Source of the DNA: CAYGZL01 sp964354345
Lineage (GTDB): Bacteria > Chloroflexota > Anaerolineae > Anaerolineales > UBA4823
Direction: 5' to 3'
DNA length: 64,000 bases
Assembly: GCA_964354345.1 (NCBI GenBank)
Contig: CAYGZL010000106.1
Span: 39,176 to 103,175, forward strand
Made by a program: the position numbers and the translations under genes. A model generated the notes under the pieces. The model did no database searches, was not told the DNA's origin, and was given only the letters and a program-made list of their open reading frames with translations. Shown piece by piece: positions 34,318 through 42,889 of the stretch. Each line of letters opens with the position of its first letter. Within the stretch, counting starts at the first letter, position 1.

Positions 34318-36288
34318 ATGATCCTGGAACCTGGCGCCATCATTCACGGACGGTACCGTGTCATAAGCTTGATCGGTCAGGGTGGGATGGGCGCGGTTTA
34401 TCACGCTGAAGATACTTTGCCTCGCCAATCGCAATCTGTGGCAATTAAGGAGTTTCGTCTCGGTAACCTGCCCGATGAGGAAGAGACACACTATAGCTCG
34501 GAGACAGAAGCAACCCGCTTACGCGCGAAATCAGCTGATCGGATTACCCTGACCCGCCAAAAGGCCGCTAAACAATTCAAGCGGGAGGCGCAATTGTTGT
34601 ACGATTTCCACCATCCTCATTTGCCTCGCGTGCGGGATTATTTTGAAATCGCCGATGATCGTTACCTGGTCATGGATTATATTCAAGGGGAGGATCTGGA
34701 TACTCGCCTGGCGCGCAATAATGACCAACCCTTGCCCCTTGATCAAGTATTGAATTGGATCACCCAGGTTTTAGATGCGCTGGAGTATTGCCACCAGCAA
34801 GGAGTGACCCACCGAGATATAAAACCCGCGAATATTATGGTAACGGAGACCGGCATCGTTTACCTGGTTGACTTTGGTATCGCCCGCTTGACAGAAGCTG
34901 GAATCGGCACTGTTCTACGCGGCCGATCCAGCGGCTTCAGCCCGTTGGAAATGTATACCCGGCATGGGCAGGTGACTGAGTGCAGTGATATCTACATGAT
35001 TGGCGCTACTTTGTATATGTTACTCACCGGACATATGCCTGAAGACGCCTTGGAACGGGCAGTGGGTGCAATTCTGCCCGCACCGCGAACCTTGAATCCA
35101 GACATCCCAATTCATGTGGAAACGGCAATCTTAAAAGCTCTGTCTTTAAAAGCAGAAGATCGCTTTGCTGCGGTACATGAGCTGCGTTCCGCTTTATTTA
35201 ATCAGCCAGACAATCAACCGGACCTGGCGCAAGTCGCTCCGGCACAAGAGACAGTACAAACACCTTCAGGAAGCGTTGATTTCCAGCATTTGTACCTGGC
35301 ATATCCCGAGATGCAGCCCTCCGGTAATGCTCGATTTCCCCATACGGTTGCGAAAACCGATCAAGCTGGTCAAAAGACGGAGAAAAACTGGAAAGCCGAG
35401 TTGATCAATCGCCTGCGTGGTCCGGGTGCGCTCAATTGTCTGGCTTGTTCACCATTAACTCAATGGCTTGCGTATGGCTCGGAAAATGGCATCATTACCC
35501 TCCACCATTTAGTGGGTGCAACCACCTTTGATATTGAAGTCCATAATTACGAACCTGTATGGTGCCTGGCCTTTGCGCCCGACGGTCGCTCCCTGGCCGC
35601 GGGATTGTATGATGGAAGAGTGCTGTTGTTGGATATTAAAACGGGTAAGGTCAAGCATACTTTCAAGGGGCATAAGCAGCCAGTGAGTAGTGTTTACTTC
35701 GCCTCGGGCACGATCTGGTTGGTCAGCGCCACTTTAGAAGGAGAAGTGCGGGTGTGGAACACGAAGACTGGCGCCTTGGAAAAAACAAACCGGGATTGGG
35801 GGTACGATGTGGTTTTCCTGCCGCGGGGTAACCAGCTTATTACGGCTGCAGAAGATGAAAAGCTTCGGTTATGGCAGGTCAAAGATGGAATTCTGGAAAA
35901 AGCGATCAATATCGGTCGAGGTTGGATTAATGCCCTGTGTCTGTATCCACAATCCAACCTGCTGGCAGTGAATTCAGGTTCCACGATCCAAATATTTGAT
36001 ATTAACGACTGGGTACGGTTGCAGGAGTTGGATTGTAAAGAAGAGGTAAGCAGCCTGGCTTTTTCCCCCGATGGAGGCTTACTGGCAGCCGGAATGGCTC
36101 ACTGGGGGGTGGCCATCTGGGATCTTCAATCGGATCAGTTGGTAATCGAATTGGCGGATGCGCAGGGTGAGGTGAGTGGTGTTACCTTTATTGATAATAA
36201 TGATCGAGCTCCCTTATGGTTAGCCGGTGCATGTTTTGATAGATATGTATATATCTGGGAGATCGGACTGGGAGCAGGTAAAGAGTGA
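34318..36288 (+). CDS. Serine/threonine protein kinase with C-terminal WD40 repeats
   Basis: This 656-residue protein has a Hanks-type kinase domain (about residues 10-300): Gly-rich loop GQGGMGAVY (20-28), VAIK Lys (44), a basic insertion (about 50-85), HRDIKPAN (165-172) and DFG (185-187). The activation loop GTVLRGRSSGFSPLEMY is followed by the SDIYMIG segment. A linker leads to six or so WD40-like blades (about 360-650, for example VLLLDIKTGKVKHTFKGHK and VRVWNTKTGALEK). No transmembrane helix is present, so it is cytoplasmic, unlike PASTA kinases. It is the obvious candidate to phosphorylate FHA-binding Thr sites in this locus. Start at 34318 follows the kinase alignment. Confidence 0.93.
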   Translation: MILEPGAIIHGRYRVISLIGQGGMGAVYHAEDTLPRQSQSVAIKEFRLGNLPDEEETHYSSETEATRLRAKSADRITLTRQKAAKQFKREAQLLYDFHHPHLPRVRDYFEIADDRYLVMDYIQGEDLDTRLARNNDQPLPLDQVLNWITQVLDALEYCHQQGVTHRDIKPANIMVTETGIVYLVDFGIARLTEAGIGTVLRGRSSGFSPLEMYTRHGQVTECSDIYMIGATLYMLLTGHMPEDALERAVGAILPAPRTLNPDIPIHVETAILKALSLKAEDRFAAVHELRSALFNQPDNQPDLAQVAPAQETVQTPSGSVDFQHLYLAYPEMQPSGNARFPHTVAKTDQAGQKTEKNWKAELINRLRGPGALNCLACSPLTQWLAYGSENGIITLHHLVGATTFDIEVHNYEPVWCLAFAPDGRSLAAGLYDGRVLLLDIKTGKVKHTFKGHKQPVSSVYFASGTIWLVSATLEGEVRVWNTKTGALEKTNRDWGYDVVFLPRGNQLITAAEDEKLRLWQVKDGILEKAINIGRGWINALCLYPQSNLLAVNSGSTIQIFDINDWVRLQELDCKEEVSSLAFSPDGGLLAAGMAHWGVAIWDLQSDQLVIELADAQGEVSGVTFIDNNDRAPLWLAGACFDRYVYIWEIGLGAGKE

Positions 36289-36338
36289 TAATTCGTATTT
36301 AGTGAAGATCGGATGTAAAATTACCATCCGGAGGCGAT

Positions 36339-38693
36339 ATGCAATCCAGTTCATTTACCCACCCAGGAGTGCGCGAACAAAATGATCATTCGCTTTATCC
36401 ATCTCCCGGCGCGGTCAGCCCCGGATGGTATATCGTGGCGGATGGGTCAGGTGAACATGCCGGTGGAAAATTCGCCAGCCAGTTAGCCGTTCAGACAGTA
36501 TGCCAAATCCTCGGTAAAGAGGATCCTCGCGCCTATATTCTGGGTGGAGCGACGATGGCTGAAGGCAAATTAATAGAAAACTACCTGCAGGCGGTCGTTC
36601 GTCAAACCAATGTAGATGTCTGGCAGGCTGCTCGCCAACGTGGCTCAGTAATGGAGACCACCCTCCTGGTTGTACTAATCCACGGAGAGCGGGGTTACTG
36701 CGCCCAGGTTGGCAACTGTGCCTTGTTTGTTTCCTCAGACGGAATTTCACCTATGAAAAAGGTAACCAATGAGCATCGTCGTGGGACTGGGCTGTTCCAG
36801 ACACTCGGCGCCTCGGATCAGGTAACGCCTGAGGTGGTTTCATTTGAATTCAGTCCGAAAAGTGTTTTACTGATGGGTTGCGTTGGTTTTTGGGAATGGG
36901 TGCCGGTAGAGACGACGAGTAAGCTTTTACTGCAACAGCCGTATTTTTCTGTTGCTGAAATCCTTGGACAGGCCGCGCTCAAGGCAGGTAGTCAGGATAA
37001 TGTGAGCCTGGTGGTTGTCGAGGGGGAAGATTTCATCCGAGAGCATGCCACGGCGCAAGTCAAGGCCTACGTTGAAATCCTGAAATCCGACCCGGATCTC
37101 GCCATGGCGGGAGTCATGACCTGGTCATTGTCAGCCTTCGCGGCAAAATATGGCGTCCAGCTCGATCTGAATTTACCTTCCAAACCGGCAGAACAATTAC
37201 CTGAAGGAATGGTATTCCCGCTTGTGGGTGAATATGAAAGCATGGACGGCACCAACCGCGCCCTTGAGATAAAGCAGTTAACAGATCAGGTGATATTTTT
37301 ACAGAAAGAGAAAGCTGACCTGGAACAGAAACTGACGGCCTGGCAAGCTGAGAAAGCTGATCTGCAACAGCAAATCAATACTCTGGCAACCACTGTCGAT
37401 GAAATGAAACAACGTGCTGCCGTACCGTCTCGTCAGGATGCAGAGCCGGAGAAATCAGCGCTATTGCTGGTCGAAAAAGCGCGCCTGGAAGAAGTGAATA
37501 CGCACATACGCAATCTATTGAGTGAACAAACCCAAAAGATGGATGAAACGCAGAAAGCGATCAAAGAATTACAGGATCGCTTATTTTCTGCACAGAGCGC
37601 GTATGCCAACCTTGAGCAAGAGTTTACGAAAACGAAAGCTGATCTGGCAGACCAAGTTCAGCGCAACCAGACTTTAGAGCAGATCATTCGCGAAGGTCAA
37701 CTCCAAAGATCAACGATGCAAGCAGAAAGAGGCTCATTAGCTGATTTGATGGGGGAGAAAGTACAGTTGGAAGACCAGGTTGGTTACCTGCGGAAATCAT
37801 TGGAGGCACAGCAACGTGAGTTTGATGCATTAAAAGCCCAATTCGAGAACATAAAAAATGCCAACACCTACATGGAAGCGCAAAAAACCTGGGTTGAACA
37901 GGAGTTGGCAGCTACAAAGGCGGGTAAACAAGAGTTGGAGAAGAACCAGACTGCCTGGCAGGAGCAGGTGCAGAATATGCAAGCGCAGCTAGAAGCGCTT
38001 CGTCAGGAGAAGGCAGAAATCGAACGCCAGCTCGCCAGTATAAAGAATGATAAACTCGGCGTTGAAGTCGCATTGACCAACACGCGCGTATTGATCGATA
38101 GCCAACAGAAGAAGATAGACCAGTTACAGCAAGAAAACCGCAATCTGGCACAACAGCTTGCTGAACAACAGGCCAGCGAAACCAGGCCAATGGGGGGTGA
38201 CACGGGCTCCAATGCTCGCATCCTTCAGTTGGTTAATGACAAGAATGAGTTGGGAAAGCATATCCGGGAACTACGAGATCAGATTGATACCCTTAGGGGG
38301 AGCCAGGTGGAACTGAGTGAACTACGTGACAAGATAGATCATCTGCAGAGGATGCTGGGTCAGAAGGATTCAATCATTCAACAAATGGAGCGTCAATTAG
38401 AAATTAAGACTACCCAGAGTAGCTGGACGGAACCGAACCGGCAGACCCAAGATGAAATCCAACGGCTGCGGGATGAGAATGACCGCCTGGCCAGCGATAT
38501 TTTAAACCAGAGGACGGAATTGCTTTCCCACAGGCGAAATGCGTTGAAGGCATACCGGGAAATGATCCGGATTCATGACAGGTATCCCACAGAATGTGAA
38601 GATGTTTTCCCTGGACGCTGGATTCAAAACATAAGAAATCTCGTGACGCGTGAAGAAGCCTTCCTGGCAGGGTTAGAATTACCTGGAAATTAG
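36339..38693 (+). CDS. Degenerate PP2C-like domain plus very long coiled coil
   Basis: Residues about 1-230 follow the PP2C (PPM) order: GVREQNDHS (10-18), VADGSGEHAGG (33-43), VGNCALFV in place of VGDSRAY, and SQDNVSLVVVEG. The motif normally reading (S/T)DGLxE is here MGCVGFWEW, so the metal-binding Asp is missing and phosphatase activity is doubtful. Residues about 310-745 are a heptad-rich coiled coil with many Gln, Glu and Leu. The 784-residue protein is therefore probably a structural scaffold or phospho-reader. CCGGAGG precedes the ATG by 6 bases. It lies between the kinase and the canonical PP2C. Confidence 0.82.
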   Translation: MQSSSFTHPGVREQNDHSLYPSPGAVSPGWYIVADGSGEHAGGKFASQLAVQTVCQILGKEDPRAYILGGATMAEGKLIENYLQAVVRQTNVDVWQAARQRGSVMETTLLVVLIHGERGYCAQVGNCALFVSSDGISPMKKVTNEHRRGTGLFQTLGASDQVTPEVVSFEFSPKSVLLMGCVGFWEWVPVETTSKLLLQQPYFSVAEILGQAALKAGSQDNVSLVVVEGEDFIREHATAQVKAYVEILKSDPDLAMAGVMTWSLSAFAAKYGVQLDLNLPSKPAEQLPEGMVFPLVGEYESMDGTNRALEIKQLTDQVIFLQKEKADLEQKLTAWQAEKADLQQQINTLATTVDEMKQRAAVPSRQDAEPEKSALLLVEKARLEEVNTHIRNLLSEQTQKMDETQKAIKELQDRLFSAQSAYANLEQEFTKTKADLADQVQRNQTLEQIIREGQLQRSTMQAERGSLADLMGEKVQLEDQVGYLRKSLEAQQREFDALKAQFENIKNANTYMEAQKTWVEQELAATKAGKQELEKNQTAWQEQVQNMQAQLEALRQEKAEIERQLASIKNDKLGVEVALTNTRVLIDSQQKKIDQLQQENRNLAQQLAEQQASETRPMGGDTGSNARILQLVNDKNELGKHIRELRDQIDTLRGSQVELSELRDKIDHLQRMLGQKDSIIQQMERQLEIKTTQSSWTEPNRQTQDEIQRLRDENDRLASDILNQRTELLSHRRNALKAYREMIRIHDRYPTECEDVFPGRWIQNIRNLVTREEAFLAGLELPGN

Positions 38694-38743
38694 AGCAGTC
38701 TATGGTATATGGTTGGGTTTCGAGTGCAGTAAAATATGCGTTA

Positions 38744-38765
38744 TATCGATACTTAGCAATCGATA
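38744..38765. promoter_or_regulatory. Inverted repeat in the gap between the two PP2C-like genes
   Basis: TATCGAT (38744-38750) and ATCGATA (38759-38765) form a 7-bp inverted repeat with an 8-base spacer. The surrounding 148-base gap (38694-38841) is the largest inside the locus and is AT-rich. It could hold an operator or a secondary promoter. No clear promoter hexamers were found. Confidence 0.3.
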
Positions 38766-38841
38766 AATATACAGATTGGAATCAAGCCCGGACAATCCCT
38801 GACCCATGTGGACTCGTGGGCTGTCGAATGAGGTGGAATCA

Positions 38842-40386
38842 ATGAAAACGATCTTAGATGTTGGTCACCAGGCTGATGTTGGATTGGTACGCGACCATCA
38901 AGAGGATGCCTATGCTTTTCAGGAGAATCCGCCTGATCCGCGCAGTATCCGTACGAGAGGGACCATCTATGTGGTGGCGGATGGCGTTGGCGGTTACCAG
39001 GCAGGGGAGCTGGCCAGCCGGATTGCAGCAACTTCGATTGTTCAGAAATATTATCTGGACTTAAATGAAGACATTGTCCAATCCTTACGCCAGGTAATCA
39101 CCAGTGTCAATAAAGATATTTACCAATCGGCTTTACGGGATGGTTTGGAACGAATGTCCACGACGGTGGTCTGTGCGGTCATTCGCGGCGATGAGTTATT
39201 TGTAGCCCATGTTGGAGATAGCCGGGCGTATCTATATCACGAGGGTGAAATTCATCAGCTTACACGGGATCATTCCTGGGTTGCTGAGCAGGTGATCTTA
39301 GGAAACCTGAAAGAAGAAGATATGGACACCCATCCGCGGCGGAATATTGTTACACGTTCTATGGGTCTCAAACCCCAGGTCGAACCGGATGTCCGCAGAG
39401 TGGGACAACTATCCGATGGCGACCGGATTTTATTATGTACCGATGGTCTGTATGAGAATGTCTCGAACGATCGGCTGAGGCAAGTATTACAAAAGAGTGA
39501 AAAGTCCCAAACTGCATGTGGGGAGTTAGTCAAACTCGCCAACCAGGGAGGCGGATCGGATAATATTACCGTAATTGTGGTATCAGTTCGGCAGGAGCCA
39601 TCCAGTTTATCCGAAGAGTCTGGGCCGTCTACTCGACCAGCAGTAGAAACAGCCAGGCTCCCTTCCCAGGCTCCGCGAACTGCTCCAATTCTAAAACCTG
39701 ATCGAGATACTGGTCCAATCACCGAGAAAGTTGTTATCGTTGAACGTCCTGCTGCTTCCACACCTCAAGCGCAATCAGGGAGGACAGTCACCCCAGCCAA
39801 CGCTGTTGTCCCTCCTGCTGCTCAACCCTCTCGTGAAAAGGAATATAAATTTAAACTTGATTCATTGCGCGCCTGGTATCGCCGGCTGTTTGGTCGCCAA
39901 TCTGCTTCAACCCAACAACCCTTGAGTGGGCAGGCATTGGTCCGCTGGGAGGTGGAGTATCAGCATGGAGCCCCAGTACCAGACGAGGAACCATGGAAAC
40001 AGGAAGTCCGTTTGCCAGGTGGACAGCGGGTCATCCTTGGCGTTAATTTAAATTTCGTCTTGGACGGTGCGCTGGTTCAACCTGCTCTGGTTCAAATATT
40101 TGGAGCAGTGAATGAGGCGCGTGAATTTTGTGTCCTGACCTATCCAGGGATTAACAAACTACTACTCCAACAAATTTGGCAGAAATATTCAAAAGTGGTT
40201 ATAATGTTAAGGCCGAATGAGATCATTGATTTAATGTCTGAACATGGGATCGGGCTGCGCGTGATCGTTAAGCAGCTTGTTTGGGACCGGCTGAATGGTA
40301 CTGTTGTCTCATTGTCTGCGGTCAATTTGATCTTTTCGATTGAAACCTACCTCGAAACAATCCAAGCGGAGCGGGAGGAAATGTGA
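38842..40386 (+). CDS. PP2C-family protein phosphatase with novel C-terminal domain
   Basis: This 514-residue protein has an intact PP2C catalytic domain (about residues 1-250): GLVRDHQEDAYAF, YVVADGVGGYQAGE, VAHVGDSRAYLY, LCTDGLYENV and GGSDNITVIVV. All metal-binding Asp residues appear present, so it should remove phosphate from Ser/Thr. A Pro/Ala/Thr-rich linker with an RPAVETARLPS stretch leads to an unrecognised 140-residue domain (about 370-514) with LVQIFGAVNEAREFCVLTYPG. It is the natural antagonist of the kinase at 34318. The start at 38842 has AGGTGG 5 bases upstream. Its end overlaps the next gene by 4 bases. Confidence 0.9.
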   Translation: MKTILDVGHQADVGLVRDHQEDAYAFQENPPDPRSIRTRGTIYVVADGVGGYQAGELASRIAATSIVQKYYLDLNEDIVQSLRQVITSVNKDIYQSALRDGLERMSTTVVCAVIRGDELFVAHVGDSRAYLYHEGEIHQLTRDHSWVAEQVILGNLKEEDMDTHPRRNIVTRSMGLKPQVEPDVRRVGQLSDGDRILLCTDGLYENVSNDRLRQVLQKSEKSQTACGELVKLANQGGGSDNITVIVVSVRQEPSSLSEESGPSTRPAVETARLPSQAPRTAPILKPDRDTGPITEKVVIVERPAASTPQAQSGRTVTPANAVVPPAAQPSREKEYKFKLDSLRAWYRRLFGRQSASTQQPLSGQALVRWEVEYQHGAPVPDEEPWKQEVRLPGGQRVILGVNLNFVLDGALVQPALVQIFGAVNEAREFCVLTYPGINKLLLQQIWQKYSKVVIMLRPNEIIDLMSEHGIGLRVIVKQLVWDRLNGTVVSLSAVNLIFSIETYLETIQAEREEM

Positions 40387-41285
40387 GCGGTTATCGCATA
40401 CTCTATCGTATTCTAGGCGGCTTTTGGATCTTCCTGGGCGTATTGATTCTAGGCGTATCCTTGGGCTATATATTGTCCATGAGTGTTATGGATAACTTTA
40501 TGAAGAATGATCTTCCGGAGGTGGCGGCAATCTTGGGTCCATTATTGAGAGCCTATTCCCCAACTTTGCAACACATCTCTGGCTTGTTATTCAGCGCTTT
40601 TTGCCTTGTTATGGGCAGTGGCATGATCACATCTCAAAACTGGGCGCGCACAGTGGCTGTGGCGTTCCACATGGTGATGGGGATTTGCCTGCTGGCTCTG
40701 ATGGTCACCTTCTTTGTTGCGATGAATCAGCCTGGATCGACCTTGAGTAAGATTCCCGAGCTTGCGCGGAACTTGCTGTTAATTCTGGGTGTCCTTTTTG
40801 CAATCGGGTTGATTGTAGTGGGATACTTGTTCAGTACCGATGACGCCATGAGGGCGTTTGCAAAGGTTGCGGTGCCTTCTGCAGCCGGTGTTAAGGTGCT
40901 CTGCCCGACCTGCAACGAACCCATGGATTTGGCGCGTGGATTGTGCCCGCGTTGCGATTTCGGCGATGGAATTCCTGTGGTTCCGATCCGGGCACACCTG
41001 ATCGACGCCATCAGCGGTAAAGACCACCTGGTCTCTACTCGATTGATCACCCATATCGGAAGGGAACAACAAGGGTATGAAATCCAACTGACTGATCCGT
41101 CGGTGTCTCATGAACATGCCTGGATTGAGTTTGCCAATGGATTATTCTTTTTACATGCCGACAATGATACGAATGGTACATTCGTCAACGACATGAATGT
41201 CCGGATTCGAGATACAGAAGTTAAGAACGGCGATTTAATCAGCTTTGGCAAGGCGCAGTTCCGTTTCAAAGTTGACATCGATTAA
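40383..41285 (+). CDS. Four-helix membrane protein with zinc ribbon and FHA domain
   Basis: This 300-residue protein has about four transmembrane helices (about residues 10-32, 62-82, 90-113 and 128-150). A zinc-ribbon-like CPTCNEPMDLARGLCPRC (Cys 174, 177, 188 and 191) follows, then a C-terminal FHA domain (about 215-300: HIGREQQG, SVSHEHAWI, NDTNGTFVND). The FHA domain would be cytoplasmic and bind phosphothreonine partners at the membrane. Translation starts at GTG 40383, overlapping the stop of the PP2C gene. Role is probably recruitment of phosphorylated partners to the membrane; this is inferred. Confidence 0.85.
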   Translation: MSGYRILYRILGGFWIFLGVLILGVSLGYILSMSVMDNFMKNDLPEVAAILGPLLRAYSPTLQHISGLLFSAFCLVMGSGMITSQNWARTVAVAFHMVMGICLLALMVTFFVAMNQPGSTLSKIPELARNLLLILGVLFAIGLIVVGYLFSTDDAMRAFAKVAVPSAAGVKVLCPTCNEPMDLARGLCPRCDFGDGIPVVPIRAHLIDAISGKDHLVSTRLITHIGREQQGYEIQLTDPSVSHEHAWIEFANGLFFLHADNDTNGTFVNDMNVRIRDTEVKNGDLISFGKAQFRFKVDID

Positions 41286-41287
41286 TC

Positions 41288-42859
41288 ATGTTCCGATTCC
41301 ATTATTCTCGTACTTTCGGCAGGTTGATCTGGTTGATCCTTGGTGGATTTGGATTGATCTGGTTAACCTCCCCGGTCAGCGGTTATACCCAGGCGACCGC
41401 GGTTGACCTGCGCGACGCCCTGAGCCTTAATGCGGTTCAGGCAGTTGGCAAACCGATCGTGATGGGTTTTAAACAGCCCATTATCGCACTGACTTTGAAT
41501 AACCAGACCGACGCATCCATAACCCTCGAAATACCAGCCGGTCTGCAGCTTATCCCAGCCGGTTCCTCATTCGCTCCTTTAGTAATTATTAAACCAGACC
41601 AGGTGACTTTAGATCCCAGAGGGCAAGCCACGCGCCAGCTTTATGCCATGGCGTTAGATTATACGCCTGGAAAAGGCTTACCCTCGCTGATGAATCCGGT
41701 GGATTACCAGATTGGCGGGATGGAGGATAAATCATTACTGGATTTGATTGCCAGAATACAGGCAAAACAGGCTGAGGCGGAGTATGGGGCGCAGCTCGCG
41801 ATTTGGATGGTGAAAACGGGTGATGATCTCGATCAAATTGCCACCACACTCAATACGCCTTTCCAACCCTCTGATATCGCCCTGGCGGAGGAGCTGATCG
41901 GGAGGCCAGTCTCTACCCTCCCGCCTGAAGCTACAACACCGGCTCCCCTGACGAGTGAGTCACTCGCTACCGCTGAACCGGGAAATACTGGCGGCACGAT
42001 AGCTACTCCTGGTTCTACAACAACCTCCCACTCATCTTTGGGAATCGTATTAGCCGTGGTCGCCGGGCTGGCTGTGGCGTTGATGGTTGCATTGGGTATC
42101 CTCAGTTCCATGCGCAATCGCACTGTCTCCACCGAGGAGACTTTGCAGGTTCCGGAATCCAGACCTAAGCCGGGCGCCTCACCCCAAGGTCCCGAGCAGC
42201 CAGGTCCGGTAACTGCACCGCATGTACCGCCACGCGTCGTGACGGTGGCTGTAACGCCCGAACCGGTCATACTAACCTTAACGGGTACCAGTGGTCCCCA
42301 CAATGGGAAAATTATGAGGCTGACATTGCCTTGTATTATCAGTCGCGGCAGCTTATCCTGGGCGCTGGAGGACGAAGCAGCTCTATCAGTCCCACACGCG
42401 TTGTTTGACATGACGGAAATACCCTTTCGAGTAAAGGACCTGAACAGCAGCAATGGCACCTATTATCAAAACCAATCTGTCGGCCGAGGTTGGACAGAGC
42501 TGGAGGATGACCAGACAATCCAGTTAGGACACCTCAGGGTGGTAACTAATCCAGGTGGGTTAAAACTCAGCGGAGGACCGGGCGGGTTCAAGGTGATTCC
42601 AGCCAGCAGCGGGTTGGTGGTGATTTCCCGGATGGAAGTGCATGTGACCGTCATCGGCGATCAAGATAAGAAGATATCGGATGCGCATAGTTATTTTTAC
42701 CAGAATGATAAGGCTGTAATGGTGCGTGACCTCAACAGCACGAATGGGATCAGCGTGAATGGAGAAAAAATCCAAAAGGAAGCCCTCCTTACACCAGATG
42801 CAAAAATACTGATAGGCGCTTCCGAATTTGTGATATCTTTTGACCCCAATTGCTTATAG
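41288..42859 (+). CDS. Membrane protein with extracytoplasmic domain and two FHA domains
   Basis: The 523-residue protein has an N-terminal signal or anchor (about 10-33), an extracytoplasmic strand-rich domain (about 35-200), a Thr/Pro-rich linker and a transmembrane helix (about 247-270, SLGIVLAVVAGLAVALM). Two FHA domains lie inside. The first (about 335-420) lacks the usual SRxH motif (reads LSVPHALF) but keeps DLNSSNGTYYQN. The second (about 440-520) has VRDLNSTNGISVNG. This topology places binding outside and phosphothreonine reading inside. It begins 2 bases after the previous stop. Confidence 0.82.
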   Translation: MFRFHYSRTFGRLIWLILGGFGLIWLTSPVSGYTQATAVDLRDALSLNAVQAVGKPIVMGFKQPIIALTLNNQTDASITLEIPAGLQLIPAGSSFAPLVIIKPDQVTLDPRGQATRQLYAMALDYTPGKGLPSLMNPVDYQIGGMEDKSLLDLIARIQAKQAEAEYGAQLAIWMVKTGDDLDQIATTLNTPFQPSDIALAEELIGRPVSTLPPEATTPAPLTSESLATAEPGNTGGTIATPGSTTTSHSSLGIVLAVVAGLAVALMVALGILSSMRNRTVSTEETLQVPESRPKPGASPQGPEQPGPVTAPHVPPRVVTVAVTPEPVILTLTGTSGPHNGKIMRLTLPCIISRGSLSWALEDEAALSVPHALFDMTEIPFRVKDLNSSNGTYYQNQSVGRGWTELEDDQTIQLGHLRVVTNPGGLKLSGGPGGFKVIPASSGLVVISRMEVHVTVIGDQDKKISDAHSYFYQNDKAVMVRDLNSTNGISVNGEKIQKEALLTPDAKILIGASEFVISFDPNCL

Positions 42860-42889
42860 GTCGGATTAATTAGGAGTAGAGAGAAGGAA

